Positions 25,964-33,851 of a stretch of 64,000 bases of DNA are shown in pieces. The stretch comes from Rhizobium sp. BK399 (GTDB lineage: Bacteria; Pseudomonadota; Alphaproteobacteria; Rhizobiales; Rhizobiaceae): the NCBI RefSeq assembly GCF_014194695.1, contig NZ_JACIAH010000001.1:1-64000 (forward strand). Direction: 5' to 3'. The position numbers and the translations under genes are program-made. The notes under the pieces are model-generated. The model was not told the origin of the DNA, did not search any database, and worked only from the letters and a program-made list of their open reading frames with translations. Position 1 is the stretch's first letter, and each line of letters opens with the position of its first letter.

Positions 25964-27775
25964 TTAGGCCGACGATTTCGACGGGGCCTGCTTTTCCGAC
26001 GCTTCGTGCGTCGGAAGGACGAACGAAAAGCATGCTCCCGGCTCACGCGCGTTGGCGGCGGCAGATATACGCCCGCCATGATTTTCGACTATCGTTCGAC
26101 AGATCGAAAGGCCGACACCAACACCCTTCGCTTTGGTCGTGAATAATGGTTGGAACAGCTTTTCCAGCGTCGTCTTGTCCAGTCCAATCCCGACGTCTCG
26201 GACACTCACGAGCACACCGCCGGTCCGATCGTCATAGATGGTCTCGATCCGGACAATCCGGGGGCGATCATCAACGGAAGCCATAGCCTCGATCGCGTTC
26301 AACAGCAGGTTTAGCATCACCTGCTGCAAATGGATCTTGTCGCCGGCGACAAGCGGTATTCTGTCGGACAGGCTGGTTTGTACTGTAGCGCCGCCCTTCT
26401 CCAGTTCGCCCGCGATAAGCGCTACGACCTCATTGACGGCATTGTTGATATTCACCGCTGCTGAAGTCGGCGCGGCCTCAGCGAACATCGCTCGCATCCG
26501 TTGGACGATTTCCGTTGCCCTCACTGCGTCTCTCATTGTTCGTTTGACCGACTCTGCAACACCGGAGAGATCAGGAGAATCTAAAGCCAGCATCCGCGCG
26601 CCGGCGTCTGCATTCGCCCATATTCCCGATAGCGGTTGGCTCACCTCGTGCGCGAGCGAAGCTACAACTGCTTTAAGGGTGGCAAGCCGGGTTGAATGGG
26701 CAAGCGCTGACTGTGTTGTGCGTAGCGATTCCTCACCGCGTTTGTGTTCGTCGATATCGGTGGTCGTTCCAACGAACTTCACCACCTGACCCTCGCGGTC
26801 CCGTAGCGCAACCGCTTGATGCAAATGCAGGTGGTAGCTTCCATCGCGGGCGCTAAGGCTTCGTGTCTCGAAGGAAAAGTCTTGTCCTAGCTGAACACCC
26901 CGACGGAAAATCCGAGTTGCCGCGTCTCTATCGTCCGGATGAACAGCGTCCATCCATGAGGCTGGATGTGACGTGATATGAGCCAAAGACTGATCGGCAA
27001 ATTCCAATCCGGAGCGGTTTACGAACTCGGGAGTGCCGCTCGGCTCGAGCATCCAAGCGGATACCGGGAGGACGTCAAGGAGCGCGACTTTCTTTTCCAA
27101 TTCGGCGTAAAGATCGGCGCTTTCGAAGGAGATCGCGGCCTGCGATGCAAGATGTTCGAGCACCGCGACTCGATCCGGAGTGAACACGCAGGGTGCGAAG
27201 TTGTTTTCGAGAAAGAGTATCGCGATGAGCTTCGACTGCGAGAGGATCGGAAGCGCAAGTGTCGAACGCATTCCTCGCGAGAGCACCGTTTCGTCGCGAC
27301 CGTAGACAGCGTCGGTTGATGCATCGTCGAGTATCACCGGTTCGTTCGTTCGGATCACGTATTGCAAGATCGCCATCGGCAACTCCTTGAACATGCCGAC
27401 TGCATCATTTCGTGCTTGGACCTCAATGCCGGAGGCCCGAACGACAGCCTCCGCTTTGATCGTCGCCGCATTATCGATGATGAAGATCAGGAGGCCCCGC
27501 TCGGCGCCTGCATAATCCACGGAGATCTGCAAAAGACGCCCAACGAGTGTAGAATGGAGGAGGTTGCGGGAAAGAGCCTGCGAGAATCTGATCGCGGCCC
27601 CGGCGTCAAAGGGTATCCCAATCGGTTTCTCGGATTGCACATTGGAAAGAGCTTCTCGCAGGGCCTCATTCTCCAACACCTTGCGTCTGAGAATAGTCTC
27701 AAGGCTGCGCACCCGATCTTCCAGCTTCTTTGCATTGCAACTGCCAGTCACAGGCTGGTCGGAAACCACGGCCAC
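25964..27775 (-). CDS. Orphan GAF-PAS hybrid-free sensor histidine kinase
   Basis: A 603-residue, apparently soluble sensor kinase. Residues about 12-50 form a coiled coil, about 70-220 a GAF domain, about 225-350 a PAS domain ending with the Gly-Thr-Thr-Thr-Asp-Ile-Asp linker, about 370-440 the HisKA domain with phosphoacceptor His in Leu-Ala-His-Glu-Val-Ser-Gln-Pro-Leu, and about 480-590 the ATPase domain with Asn in Asn-Leu-Leu-Leu-Asn-Ala-Ile-Glu-Ala and Gly-Val-Gly-Val-Gly-Leu-Ser. The H-box is of the kind that pairs with FixJ/NodW regulators. No response regulator adjoins it; the FixJ-like genes at 7320 and 8327 are the candidates in this window. The start is a GTG at 27775 after GAGGGAGGCG. 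Confidence 0.9.
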   Translation of the reverse strand: MAVVSDQPVTGSCNAKKLEDRVRSLETILRRKVLENEALREALSNVQSEKPIGIPFDAGAAIRFSQALSRNLLHSTLVGRLLQISVDYAGAERGLLIFIIDNAATIKAEAVVRASGIEVQARNDAVGMFKELPMAILQYVIRTNEPVILDDASTDAVYGRDETVLSRGMRSTLALPILSQSKLIAILFLENNFAPCVFTPDRVAVLEHLASQAAISFESADLYAELEKKVALLDVLPVSAWMLEPSGTPEFVNRSGLEFADQSLAHITSHPASWMDAVHPDDRDAATRIFRRGVQLGQDFSFETRSLSARDGSYHLHLHQAVALRDREGQVVKFVGTTTDIDEHKRGEESLRTTQSALAHSTRLATLKAVVASLAHEVSQPLSGIWANADAGARMLALDSPDLSGVAESVKRTMRDAVRATEIVQRMRAMFAEAAPTSAAVNINNAVNEVVALIAGELEKGGATVQTSLSDRIPLVAGDKIHLQQVMLNLLLNAIEAMASVDDRPRIVRIETIYDDRTGGVLVSVRDVGIGLDKTTLEKLFQPLFTTKAKGVGVGLSICRTIVENHGGRISAAANAREPGACFSFVLPTHEASEKQAPSKSSA

Positions 27776-28410
27776 CGCGCCTCCCTCGCTCAGGCGCCGA
27801 CGCCCGCAAAGAAGGCTCGGCGCAACTCCATGTCGTCAAGCCGCCGAGGAGACGGTCTCCCAAGGGCATAGCTCGCGGCAATGATCTTCAGTTTGCGTTC
27901 CGTTGTCCAGCGCCATCACCGACGTCGCGTCGGAACGCTAAGCGAAGGGTTGCGCAGGAAAGCTGGTGACGCCGATCGCACAGACGATCGAGAAGTCCGT
28001 TGCTGCCTCTCGATTTCGCGCCACACCAGCCAGATTGCCCTCGCCCACTGCCGCAAGGAAAACTCATCGCGTCGATCCGATCCATTCAAAACTCCCCGTG
28101 CGAAATCTTTGCACACTGGCAGATCCTACACCGTCGAGTGCCAGCGTCGATTGTACCAGGGTCTCGCCGACACCATCGTACAATGGCGGCGCTCCGGAAT
28201 TGGTGACACGGTTCCGCCCGCCCACCCTCGAACTCACGTCAACATGCGCGCGACGATCCCGACGACGTGGCGGGCCTGCAACCCAGGATAATTTTTGGAG
28301 CTCAATTCGAGGGCTCGGCAATTCGCACAGTTTTCGAACTTGACGTTGCGCTGATCACGCCAGCCTCGCCGCCGGCACCGCCGCGAATGCGATCGCGTCA
28401 CAGCGAGCAG
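27776..28410. other. Gene-poor gap with box G
   Basis: About 635 bases. Open frames here are Arg/Pro-rich and unlike proteins. The only structured feature I found is box G at 28167-28186, the best copy of the island box. Confidence 0.5.
28167..28186 (+). promoter_or_regulatory. Shared island box, copy G (near the sensor kinase)
   Basis: Matches the consensus at 19 of 20 positions and is preceded by GGTCTCG like the GGTATCG before copy F. It reads on the plus strand, yet the genes on both sides are on the minus strand, with the kinase start 392 bases to the left and the end of a small gene 225 bases to the right. The core CCAT-N6-ATGG is a near palindrome, so it may act in both directions. 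Confidence 0.6.
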
Positions 28411-28662
28411 CTAGTTCAGGCTGTAGAGGCAAGGATTGATGTCGTCGTCGACTCGATCGGGAAACAGTTGCCTACGGGCTCGCTTCAAGGCTTCGACCTC
28501 CAGGCGATGCTGCTGGAGAAGTCGGTGGCTCACGTCATGGAATGGCGCGCCATCGGACTGCGCGATGCGGACAGTGCCGCCGTGCGCAAGAAACTCGCAG
28601 AACGACTGCGCGGAACGGAGCCGCGTGGTGATCTCGATATAGCGGTTTTCGTCAGCGTTCAT
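28411..28662 (-). CDS. Small protein of unknown function
   Basis: 83 residues, soluble and charged: Tyr-Ile-Glu-Ile-Thr-Thr-Arg-Leu near the start, Asp-Val-Ser-His-Arg-Leu-Leu-Gln-Gln near 43, and a basic Leu-Lys-Arg-Ala-Arg-Arg helix near 58. GGGAGGCG precedes ATG 28662 at good spacing, which with the protein-like composition supports it over the antisense frames. I do not recognise a named family. It is the last minus-strand gene before the conserved half of the window. Confidence 0.6.
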   Translation of the reverse strand: MNADENRYIEITTRLRSAQSFCEFLAHGGTVRIAQSDGAPFHDVSHRLLQQHRLEVEALKRARRQLFPDRVDDDINPCLYSLN

Positions 28663-29043
28663 CAGATCGCCTCCCTTCCAGGAAGGTCGATGCTGACTTT
28701 GGCGATATCATGGCCAGTGCCCCGTTGAATTCGTAGACACTCCGTGTTCCCAATCAGGGACCGATCTATAACGAATGCGTCCCATGCCCCGCGTCCGTCC
28801 GAAGGCACGACCGGCTAGCTTCTCCTGCGCACCATTTCTTCAAAACGGCATCTTCCATTCTGTAATATTTGCCTCAAGTTACCGTTGGTTCGCAGCGCCG
28901 CTAAAGCCGCGTCATGATGATGACGTAGTACGGCAGCGCGGTGGGCCAGCTCTAGCCGGACGCTCCATAATATGGGCGCCGGAAGGATGCTGGCGTGCCT
29001 TGCCACCATCGAAGCAATCACATCCAGAAAGAGGGACCTGATC
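28663..29043. other. Gap without a recognisable gene
   Basis: About 380 bases between the small minus-strand gene and the haloperoxidase gene, probably holding divergent promoters. I found no island box and no coding sequence here. Confidence 0.45.
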
Positions 29044-29874
29044 ATGCCATTCATCAAGACCACGGACGGAACCGAAATCTTCTACAAGGATTGGGGTCCG
29101 GCCACCGCCCAGCCTGTTGTTTTCCATCATGGCTGGCCCCTCAGTGCAGACGACTGGGATGCGCAGATGATGTTCTTTCTGGACAAGGGCTATCGGGTGA
29201 TCGCCCATGACCGGCGTGGCCACGGCCGCTCCAGCCAGACGTGGCAGGGCAACGAGATGGACACCTACGCGGCGGACGTTATCGCGCTAGCCGACGCGCT
29301 CGATCTCAAGAACGCCATCCATGTCGGCCACTCGACCGGCGGCGGCGAGGTTGCTCACTATGTCGCGCGTGCGAAGCCCGGCCGGGTCGCCAAGGCCGTT
29401 CTGATCGGCGCCGTCCCCCCGATCATGGTCAAATCGGACAAGAACCCCGGCGGCCTGCCGCTCGCGGTTTTCGACGGGTTCCGTGCGGCGCTCGTCGCCA
29501 ATCGTGCGCAGTTCTTCCTAGACGTACCCACCGGCCCCTTCTACGGCTTCAACCGCCCGGGTGCCAAGGTCAGTCAGGGCGTCATCGAAAACTGGTGGCG
29601 GCAGGGGATGATGGGTGGTGCAAAGGCGCATTACGATTGCATCAAGGCCTTCTCCGAAACGGACTTTACCGAGGATCTCCAGCGAATCTCGGTACCGACC
29701 CTGGTGATGCATGGAGACGACGATCAGATCGTTCCCTATGCCGACTCCGCTCCGCTTTCGGTCAAGCTCTTGAAGCACGGCATACTCAAGACTTATGCCG
29801 GCTTGCCACATGGCATGTGCACAACGCACCCTGAAGTTATCAACGCCGACCTGCTGGAGTTCTTCCTGGATTAA
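29044..29874 (+). CDS. Alpha/beta hydrolase, non-haem haloperoxidase/esterase type
   Basis: 276 residues. The triad is visible: nucleophile Ser in Gly-His-Ser-Thr-Gly-Gly-Gly near residue 98, Asp in His-Gly-Asp-Asp-Asp-Gln near 224, and His in Leu-Pro-His-Gly-Met-Cys near 254; the oxyanion strand reads His-His-Gly-Trp-Pro-Leu near 27. These are marks of the cofactor-free chloroperoxidase/perhydrolase family, which are esterases with perhydrolase side activity. The ATG at 29044 follows GAGGG; the open frame to 28972 lacks family support. The next gene on the strand is an exported metallo-beta-lactamase-fold protein. Confidence 0.9.
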   Translation: MPFIKTTDGTEIFYKDWGPATAQPVVFHHGWPLSADDWDAQMMFFLDKGYRVIAHDRRGHGRSSQTWQGNEMDTYAADVIALADALDLKNAIHVGHSTGGGEVAHYVARAKPGRVAKAVLIGAVPPIMVKSDKNPGGLPLAVFDGFRAALVANRAQFFLDVPTGPFYGFNRPGAKVSQGVIENWWRQGMMGGAKAHYDCIKAFSETDFTEDLQRISVPTLVMHGDDDQIVPYADSAPLSVKLLKHGILKTYAGLPHGMCTTHPEVINADLLEFFLD

Positions 29875-29993
29875 GCATGTGGATCCGCGGCTCCGTTCGT
29901 CACGGCTGCCGCTATGCGGATGAGTATTCGCAGGTGAGTGCGGTCGCGCTCGCCTGCGACACATGACGTATCTGCCCAGCAAAGGAGACGGCT

Positions 29994-30932
29994 GTGACTA
30001 CACGAGACAGCATTCCAAATGGATTATCCCGACGCGACCTGCTGAAGCTGACGGCTGCAGCAGCGGCGATGCTCGCTTCCCGCGATGCCATCGCGGCCGA
30101 GTTCCATCGCTTCCATCACGGCGCGTTCGACATTACGGTCGTCAGCGACGGTTTTCTAACGCTCCCGGTCGAGATCCTGCTGCCCGACGCCACGCCTGAA
30201 GAGCGCAAGGCGATCATGCCGCGGCTCGGCGGAACTTCGGCCGCCGCTCCGGTCCAGGCCAACATCCCGCTGATCCGCCACGGCGACGACCTGATTCTCA
30301 TCGACACCGGTTCCGGCAGTCATTTCCAGGCAAGCGCGGGTAAGCTGGCCGCCAACCTGCAATCCATCGGCGTCGCGCCGGAGGTGATCACCAAGGTGGT
30401 TTTCACTCACGCTCACCCGGATCACTCGGGCGCAACGACAACAGCCGACGGCAAGGTGCTTTATCCGAATGCGCAGTATTTCGTCAGTGAAGCCGAATGG
30501 AACTTCTGGACCGACAAGGACTATGAGACGCATCTGCCGTCGGTGCTTCACGATTTTGCCCGCGGAGCGCAACGGGACCTTTTTGCCGTCAAAGACCGTC
30601 TGACGTTGGTTCGGCCCGATCAGGAGATCATTCCAGGCATGCGAATCCTGCAGAGCCGCGGGCACACGCCCGGCCACATCTCGATCGAATTGGCTGGAGA
30701 CGGTGGTCTGTTGATTACGGGCGACGCCTGCACCAACGACGTAATCTTCTTCGAACATGCCGCCTGGCATTTCGGCTTCGACACCGAGCCGGAGGTTGCG
30801 TTGAAAACCCGTCAAATGCTGTTGGATCGCGCCGCCACCGACAAGCTGAAGATGCTCGGCTATCACTGGAGTTACCCGGGCGTCGGCTACGCCGAACGCA
30901 AGGACACATCCTATCGCTTTGTCGCGGCGTAG
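29994..30932 (+). CDS. Tat-exported metallo-beta-lactamase-fold hydrolase
   Basis: 312 residues. A twin-arginine signal (Ser-Arg-Arg-Asp-Leu-Leu-Lys near residue 12, then an Ala-rich segment ending Ala-Ile-Ala-Ala) sends the folded protein to the periplasm. Zinc ligands are clear: Thr-His-Ala-His-Pro-Asp-His near 137, His in Arg-Gly-His-Thr-Pro-Gly-His near 223, and Asp in Thr-Gly-Asp-Ala near 242. It is of the quorum-quenching lactonase/methyl parathion hydrolase-like branch, but activity cannot be read off. The start is the GTG at 29994 after AAGGAG. Confidence 0.88.
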   Translation: MTTRDSIPNGLSRRDLLKLTAAAAAMLASRDAIAAEFHRFHHGAFDITVVSDGFLTLPVEILLPDATPEERKAIMPRLGGTSAAAPVQANIPLIRHGDDLILIDTGSGSHFQASAGKLAANLQSIGVAPEVITKVVFTHAHPDHSGATTTADGKVLYPNAQYFVSEAEWNFWTDKDYETHLPSVLHDFARGAQRDLFAVKDRLTLVRPDQEIIPGMRILQSRGHTPGHISIELAGDGGLLITGDACTNDVIFFEHAAWHFGFDTEPEVALKTRQMLLDRAATDKLKMLGYHWSYPGVGYAERKDTSYRFVAA

Positions 30933-30942
30933 CTTTAAAAGG

Positions 30943-31116
30943 CTACTGCGCGTCGGCGGATTCTGCCGGCGCGGCGGCTGGTTGCGGCAGTTCCTCCGCA
31001 ATTTCTTCAGCAACGGCCGAAAGATCCAGATTTCCCCAGATCGACGCGGATTGGCGGCGCTCCTGGCGGCGCGAGGATTTAACTTCGACGATGAACGGCT
31101 TCGACTGAGCGCGCAT
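30943..31116 (-). CDS. Very small protein, unknown function (57 residues)
   Basis: A minus-strand frame starting Met-Arg-Ala-Gln-Ser-Lys-Pro-Phe-Ile-Val-Glu-Val-Lys, with Ser-Ile-Trp-Gly-Asn-Leu-Asp-Leu in the middle and an acidic, Ala/Pro-rich end. AGGAA precedes the ATG at 31116. Its composition is protein-like while the plus strand gives an Arg-rich shadow. I recall similar short proteins in rhizobia without known function. It is convergent with the metallo-beta-lactamase-fold gene, 10 bases apart. Confidence 0.6.
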   Translation of the reverse strand: MRAQSKPFIVEVKSSRRQERRQSASIWGNLDLSAVAEEIAEELPQPAAAPAESADAQ

Positions 31117-31237
31117 GTGGTTCCTATTGAAAGGCGTTGAACGAATCCATCAACGTCTCAAACCTATGAAGCGTTCCCCGCTCGCGCAAGATCGTTCTTC
31201 ACACTGAATCCAGCCTCACACAGGCCAGGCGTCGATG

Positions 31238-31263
31238 GGAACAAGCATCTGGCGACCTGCGTT
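31238..31263 (+). promoter_or_regulatory. Likely general stress (EcfG/RpoE2-type) promoter
   Basis: GGAAC at 31238-31242 and CGTT at 31260-31263 are 17 bases apart, as in promoters read by the alphaproteobacterial general stress sigma factor EcfG (RpoE2 in Sinorhizobium). The predicted RNA start lies about 60 bases before the DUF2188 gene. Confidence 0.6.
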
Positions 31264-31329
31264 CCAGTCTTGCAATCTGTAGGAAGCCGTCCCGCAAATT
31301 CCTGAGAAAAGTTCTTGAAGGAATGATCG

Positions 31330-31584
31330 ATGTCGATTACCTACCACGTCGCCGAACACGATGGCGCCTGGGCTTACCGCCTGGACGATGTCTGGTCGGA
31401 AACTTTCCCAACTCACGAACAAGCACTGGCAGCGGCCAAACAAGCCGCGGAGCGACAACAGCTCGATGGCCAGGATGCGGACATTACATATCAGCGTGCA
31501 GACGGCAGCTGGACAACGGAACGGTCGAACGCAGGCGACCGTCCCGAGGCCGATGTCGTCGATGACGCCAAGGAAAAAGACTAG
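31330..31584 (+). CDS. DUF2188 small protein
   Basis: 84 residues of the DUF2188 family, beginning Ile-Thr-Tyr-His-Val-Ala-Glu-His-Asp-Gly-Ala-Trp-Ala-Tyr, with a helix of Ala-Leu-Ala-Ala-Ala-Lys and a second Gly-Ser-Trp repeat (Thr-Tyr-Gln-Arg-Ala-Asp-Gly-Ser-Trp). The molecular role is unknown. GAAGGAATG precedes the ATG. The stress-type promoter upstream suggests induction in stationary phase or under stress. The next gene follows after 2 bases. Confidence 0.85.
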   Translation: MSITYHVAEHDGAWAYRLDDVWSETFPTHEQALAAAKQAAERQQLDGQDADITYQRADGSWTTERSNAGDRPEADVVDDAKEKD

Positions 31585-31586
31585 GA

Positions 31587-31913
31587 ATGACCATCAAAGA
31601 ACGTTTTCTGAAGCAGCAGCATGCATGGATGCTCGGCGCATGCTATTCCCGCAAACATCCAGACTTCCAGCGCTATGGCGGCGTCGATGTTTCGATCTCG
31701 CCTCGCTGGAAAGACAGCGTTGAAACCTTCGTCAACGACATGCTCGATACCCTGCCCCGGAGCCTTGCCGAGCGCAGGCTGGCGCTGAGAAACCCACGCC
31801 GCCCCTTCGAGCCGGGCAATGTGGAATGGGTGTTCGCAAGCAAGCACTACGGCCTTCGCGCCCCTGATGGCACCCGGCCCGAGATGGCGGACGTTCGTTC
31901 CCGCCGAGCGTAA
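31587..31913 (+). CDS. Hypothetical protein with AP2/HNH-like segment
   Basis: 108 residues. The middle (Arg-Trp-Lys-Asp-Ser-Val-Glu-Thr-Phe-Val-Asn-Asp-Met) and the end (Glu-Pro-Gly-Asn-Val-Glu-Trp-Val) resemble the part of phage HNH/AP2 proteins that reads Trp-x-x-Ser-Phe-x-x-Phe-x-x-Asp-Met and Pro-Gly-Asn-Cys-x-Trp, but no catalytic His-Asn-His is visible. It is probably not a nuclease. It sits two bases after the DUF2188 stop and likely shares its stress-type promoter. Confidence 0.65.
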   Translation: MTIKERFLKQQHAWMLGACYSRKHPDFQRYGGVDVSISPRWKDSVETFVNDMLDTLPRSLAERRLALRNPRRPFEPGNVEWVFASKHYGLRAPDGTRPEMADVRSRRA

Positions 31914-31937
31914 ACCGCTGTTTACACAATCATACCC

Positions 31938-31979
31938 TCGCCGGCGACGGACATTTACCCAAATGTCTTTCGCCGGCGA
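31938..31979. terminator. Two-way terminator hairpin
   Basis: CGCCGGCG arms flank an inner stem GACATTT/AAATGTC, making one long hairpin between two convergent genes. Its place, 25 bases from each stop, fits shared termination. Confidence 0.65.
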
Positions 31980-32003
31980 ACTGTTTCGAGAGCGCGCTCC
32001 TAG

Positions 32004-32204
32004 CTATCGCGGCCGCCGCGCGTTTCTCATCGCTGCAATCACGATAATTCCGACCGCTGCAGCAAGAGCACCCCAATAAACCCAGGGCGTCTGGTTGATC
32101 ATGAAGCTCTCTGCGGGATAGGGAAAATAGCCGCTGCCCTGCCCCATCCAAACGAGCCCGACTAGAATAAGCAGGCCAGCAACAAAATAGGCAATCTTGG
32201 CCAT
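32004..32204 (-). CDS. Small two-helix membrane protein
   Basis: 66 residues with two hydrophobic segments (about 4-20 and 42-58) joined by a loop containing Gly-Tyr-Phe-Pro-Tyr-Pro. GAGGAA before ATG 32204 fixes the start; the open frame to 32252 is not supported. Family not recognised beyond similar small rhizobial membrane proteins. It is convergent with the AP2-like gene and downstream of ftsZ2 on the same strand. Confidence 0.75.
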   Translation of the reverse strand: MAKIAYFVAGLLILVGLVWMGQGSGYFPYPAESFMINQTPWVYWGALAAAVGIIVIAAMRNARRPR

Positions 32205-32320
32205 TCGACATTCCTCAGCATCGGTTGCGCAATCCGAGATTGGTAAGCGCAAGGCGACGTCGAAACAAACGAAATCAGGGCAGATCTGCGCATCTCGGCG
32301 GATGCGCAGACCGCGAGAAC

Positions 32321-33349
32321 CTATTGCAATGTACGGGGCTGCATATCCTGACCGAGCGCGATGCCCTGGCGCGGCTGTGTCGCGTTGCTCGCTCCGTCCA
32401 GGCCTGTCGCGACAACCGAGACGCGGAACTTGCCGTCGAGATTACGATCGAAGATCGCGCCCACGACAATGTCCGCTTCATCCTGCACTTCGTCACGAAT
32501 GCGACTTGCCGCCTCGTCCACCTCGAAGAGAGTCATGTCCGAGCCGCCGGAGATCGAGATCAGAACGCCCCTGGCACCCTTCATCGAGATATCGTCCAGC
32601 AGCGGGTTGGCGATCGCCGCCTCCGCTGCCTTCATCGCGCGCCCCTCACCCGAAGCCTCGCCTGTGCCCATCATCGCCCGGCCCATGCCGCGCATGACGG
32701 ATTTCACGTCCGCGAAGTCGAGGTTGATGAGACCTTCCTTGACGATCAGATCGGTGATGCAGCCGACGCCGGCATAAAGCACGCGGTCGGCAGTCATGAA
32801 GGCATCCGCGAAGGTGGTCTTTGCATCGGCGATACGGAAAAGGTTCTGGTTCGGGATGACGATCACCGTATCGGCCGCTTCGCGGAGCGCCTCGATGCCG
32901 ACATCGGCCGTTTTCATGCGGCGATTGCCTTCGAAGGTGAAGGGCTTCGTAACAACTCCAACTGTCAGAATGCCGGCGTTGCGAGCGGCCTGAGCGATGA
33001 CCGGTGCCGCTCCGGTTCCGGTGCCGCCGCCCATGCCAGCGGTGACAAAGCACATATGCGAGCCGGCCAGATGATCCATGATCTCATCGATCGATTCTTC
33101 GGCAGCTGCGCGACCGACTTCCGGCAGCGAACCGGCGCCCAACCCTTCGGTCACATGCGCGCCAAGCTGGATACGGCGGGATGCCTTCGAGGTCGCCAGT
33201 ACCTGTGCATCGGTATTCGCCGCAATGAACTCGACGCCTTCAAGATTTTCCGCAATCATGTTGTTGATGGCATTGCCACCGCCGCCGCCGACACCAATTA
33301 CTGTAATTCTGGGCCGCATTTCGGAAATCCCGTTCTTGGCGTTCGTCAT
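32321..33349 (-). CDS. ftsZ2: FtsZ2, short FtsZ without the C-terminal tail
   Basis: Tubulin-like GTPase, 342 residues. Gly-Val-Gly-Gly-Gly-Gly-Gly-Asn near 20, the tubulin signature Gly-Gly-Gly-Thr-Gly-Thr-Gly-Ala near 107 and the T7 loop Asn-Leu-Asp-Phe-Ala-Asp-Val near 214 are all present, so it should bind GTP and polymerise. It ends about 25 residues after the core fold, lacking the long linker and the conserved C-terminal peptide that binds FtsA. Sinorhizobium meliloti has a second, truncated FtsZ (FtsZ2) of this form beside the essential FtsZ1. AAGGAG precedes ATG 33349. Confidence 0.92.
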   Translation of the reverse strand: MTNAKNGISEMRPRITVIGVGGGGGNAINNMIAENLEGVEFIAANTDAQVLATSKASRRIQLGAHVTEGLGAGSLPEVGRAAAEESIDEIMDHLAGSHMCFVTAGMGGGTGTGAAPVIAQAARNAGILTVGVVTKPFTFEGNRRMKTADVGIEALREAADTVIVIPNQNLFRIADAKTTFADAFMTADRVLYAGVGCITDLIVKEGLINLDFADVKSVMRGMGRAMMGTGEASGEGRAMKAAEAAIANPLLDDISMKGARGVLISISGGSDMTLFEVDEAASRIRDEVQDEADIVVGAIFDRNLDGKFRVSVVATGLDGASNATQPRQGIALGQDMQPRTLQ

Positions 33350-33540
33350 CGCAATCTCCTTCGTGCGTTTCGTTGTGGCTCCGCCGCTTATTGGGAACCG
33401 AATCGAGCATCAGACTAATCGCGCAACAAGGCAGAGCCGGGGCGAAAGAACAAGATGAAGCGCAGTTGAAACTTTATCCGGAACCTTTTTTAGCCCTCGT
33501 GCATTATGTTGAATCATCCCCTGCCAGAGAGAGGAGTACC

Positions 33541-33762
33541 GTGCAGATGCCTACATCAGCCACCCGCCAGTCAGTTACCCCTCCAAACGAGCACATCCTA
33601 ACAGCCCAGGAGGCCTTGGAACCGCTCTTCCTCAAGATCGAAGAGGAGGCCGAGGTCCGGATGATCGGCGCCGCCATTCGCGCTGGCTGGTCTGCAGAAG
33701 ACGCGGTGGCAGCCATCGATGAGCTTCGCCGCAACGAACTTCTTCCCCGCGGCGGCCACTAA
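33541..33762 (+). CDS. Small protein of unknown function
   Basis: 73 residues; a helical, acidic core (Glu-Ala-Leu-Glu-Pro-Leu-Phe-Leu-Lys-Ile-Glu-Glu-Glu-Ala) followed by Ala-Gly-Trp-Ser-Ala-Glu-Asp-Ala and Asp-Glu-Leu-Arg-Arg-Asn. GAGGAG six bases before GTG 33541 decides the start. It is transcribed away from ftsZ2. No known family; small helical rhizobial proteins of this look are common. Confidence 0.65.
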   Translation: MQMPTSATRQSVTPPNEHILTAQEALEPLFLKIEEEAEVRMIGAAIRAGWSAEDAVAAIDELRRNELLPRGGH

Positions 33763-33851
33763 AAAGCTTGGGCGGCTTCAAAATATCACTCGCCTTGAAG
33801 GAGGGATGACCTAAGTTCTGCGCGGTCCATCAAACGCGGAAAGATCATCCC

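Noticed and set aside
28267..28728. Plus-strand frame of 153 codons near box G
   Set aside because: The opposite strand has a better ribosome site and a more protein-like product (28411-28662); this frame reads as its shadow.
32225..33418. Open frame of 397 codons on the plus strand
   Set aside because: Antisense to ftsZ2, which has all FtsZ signatures.
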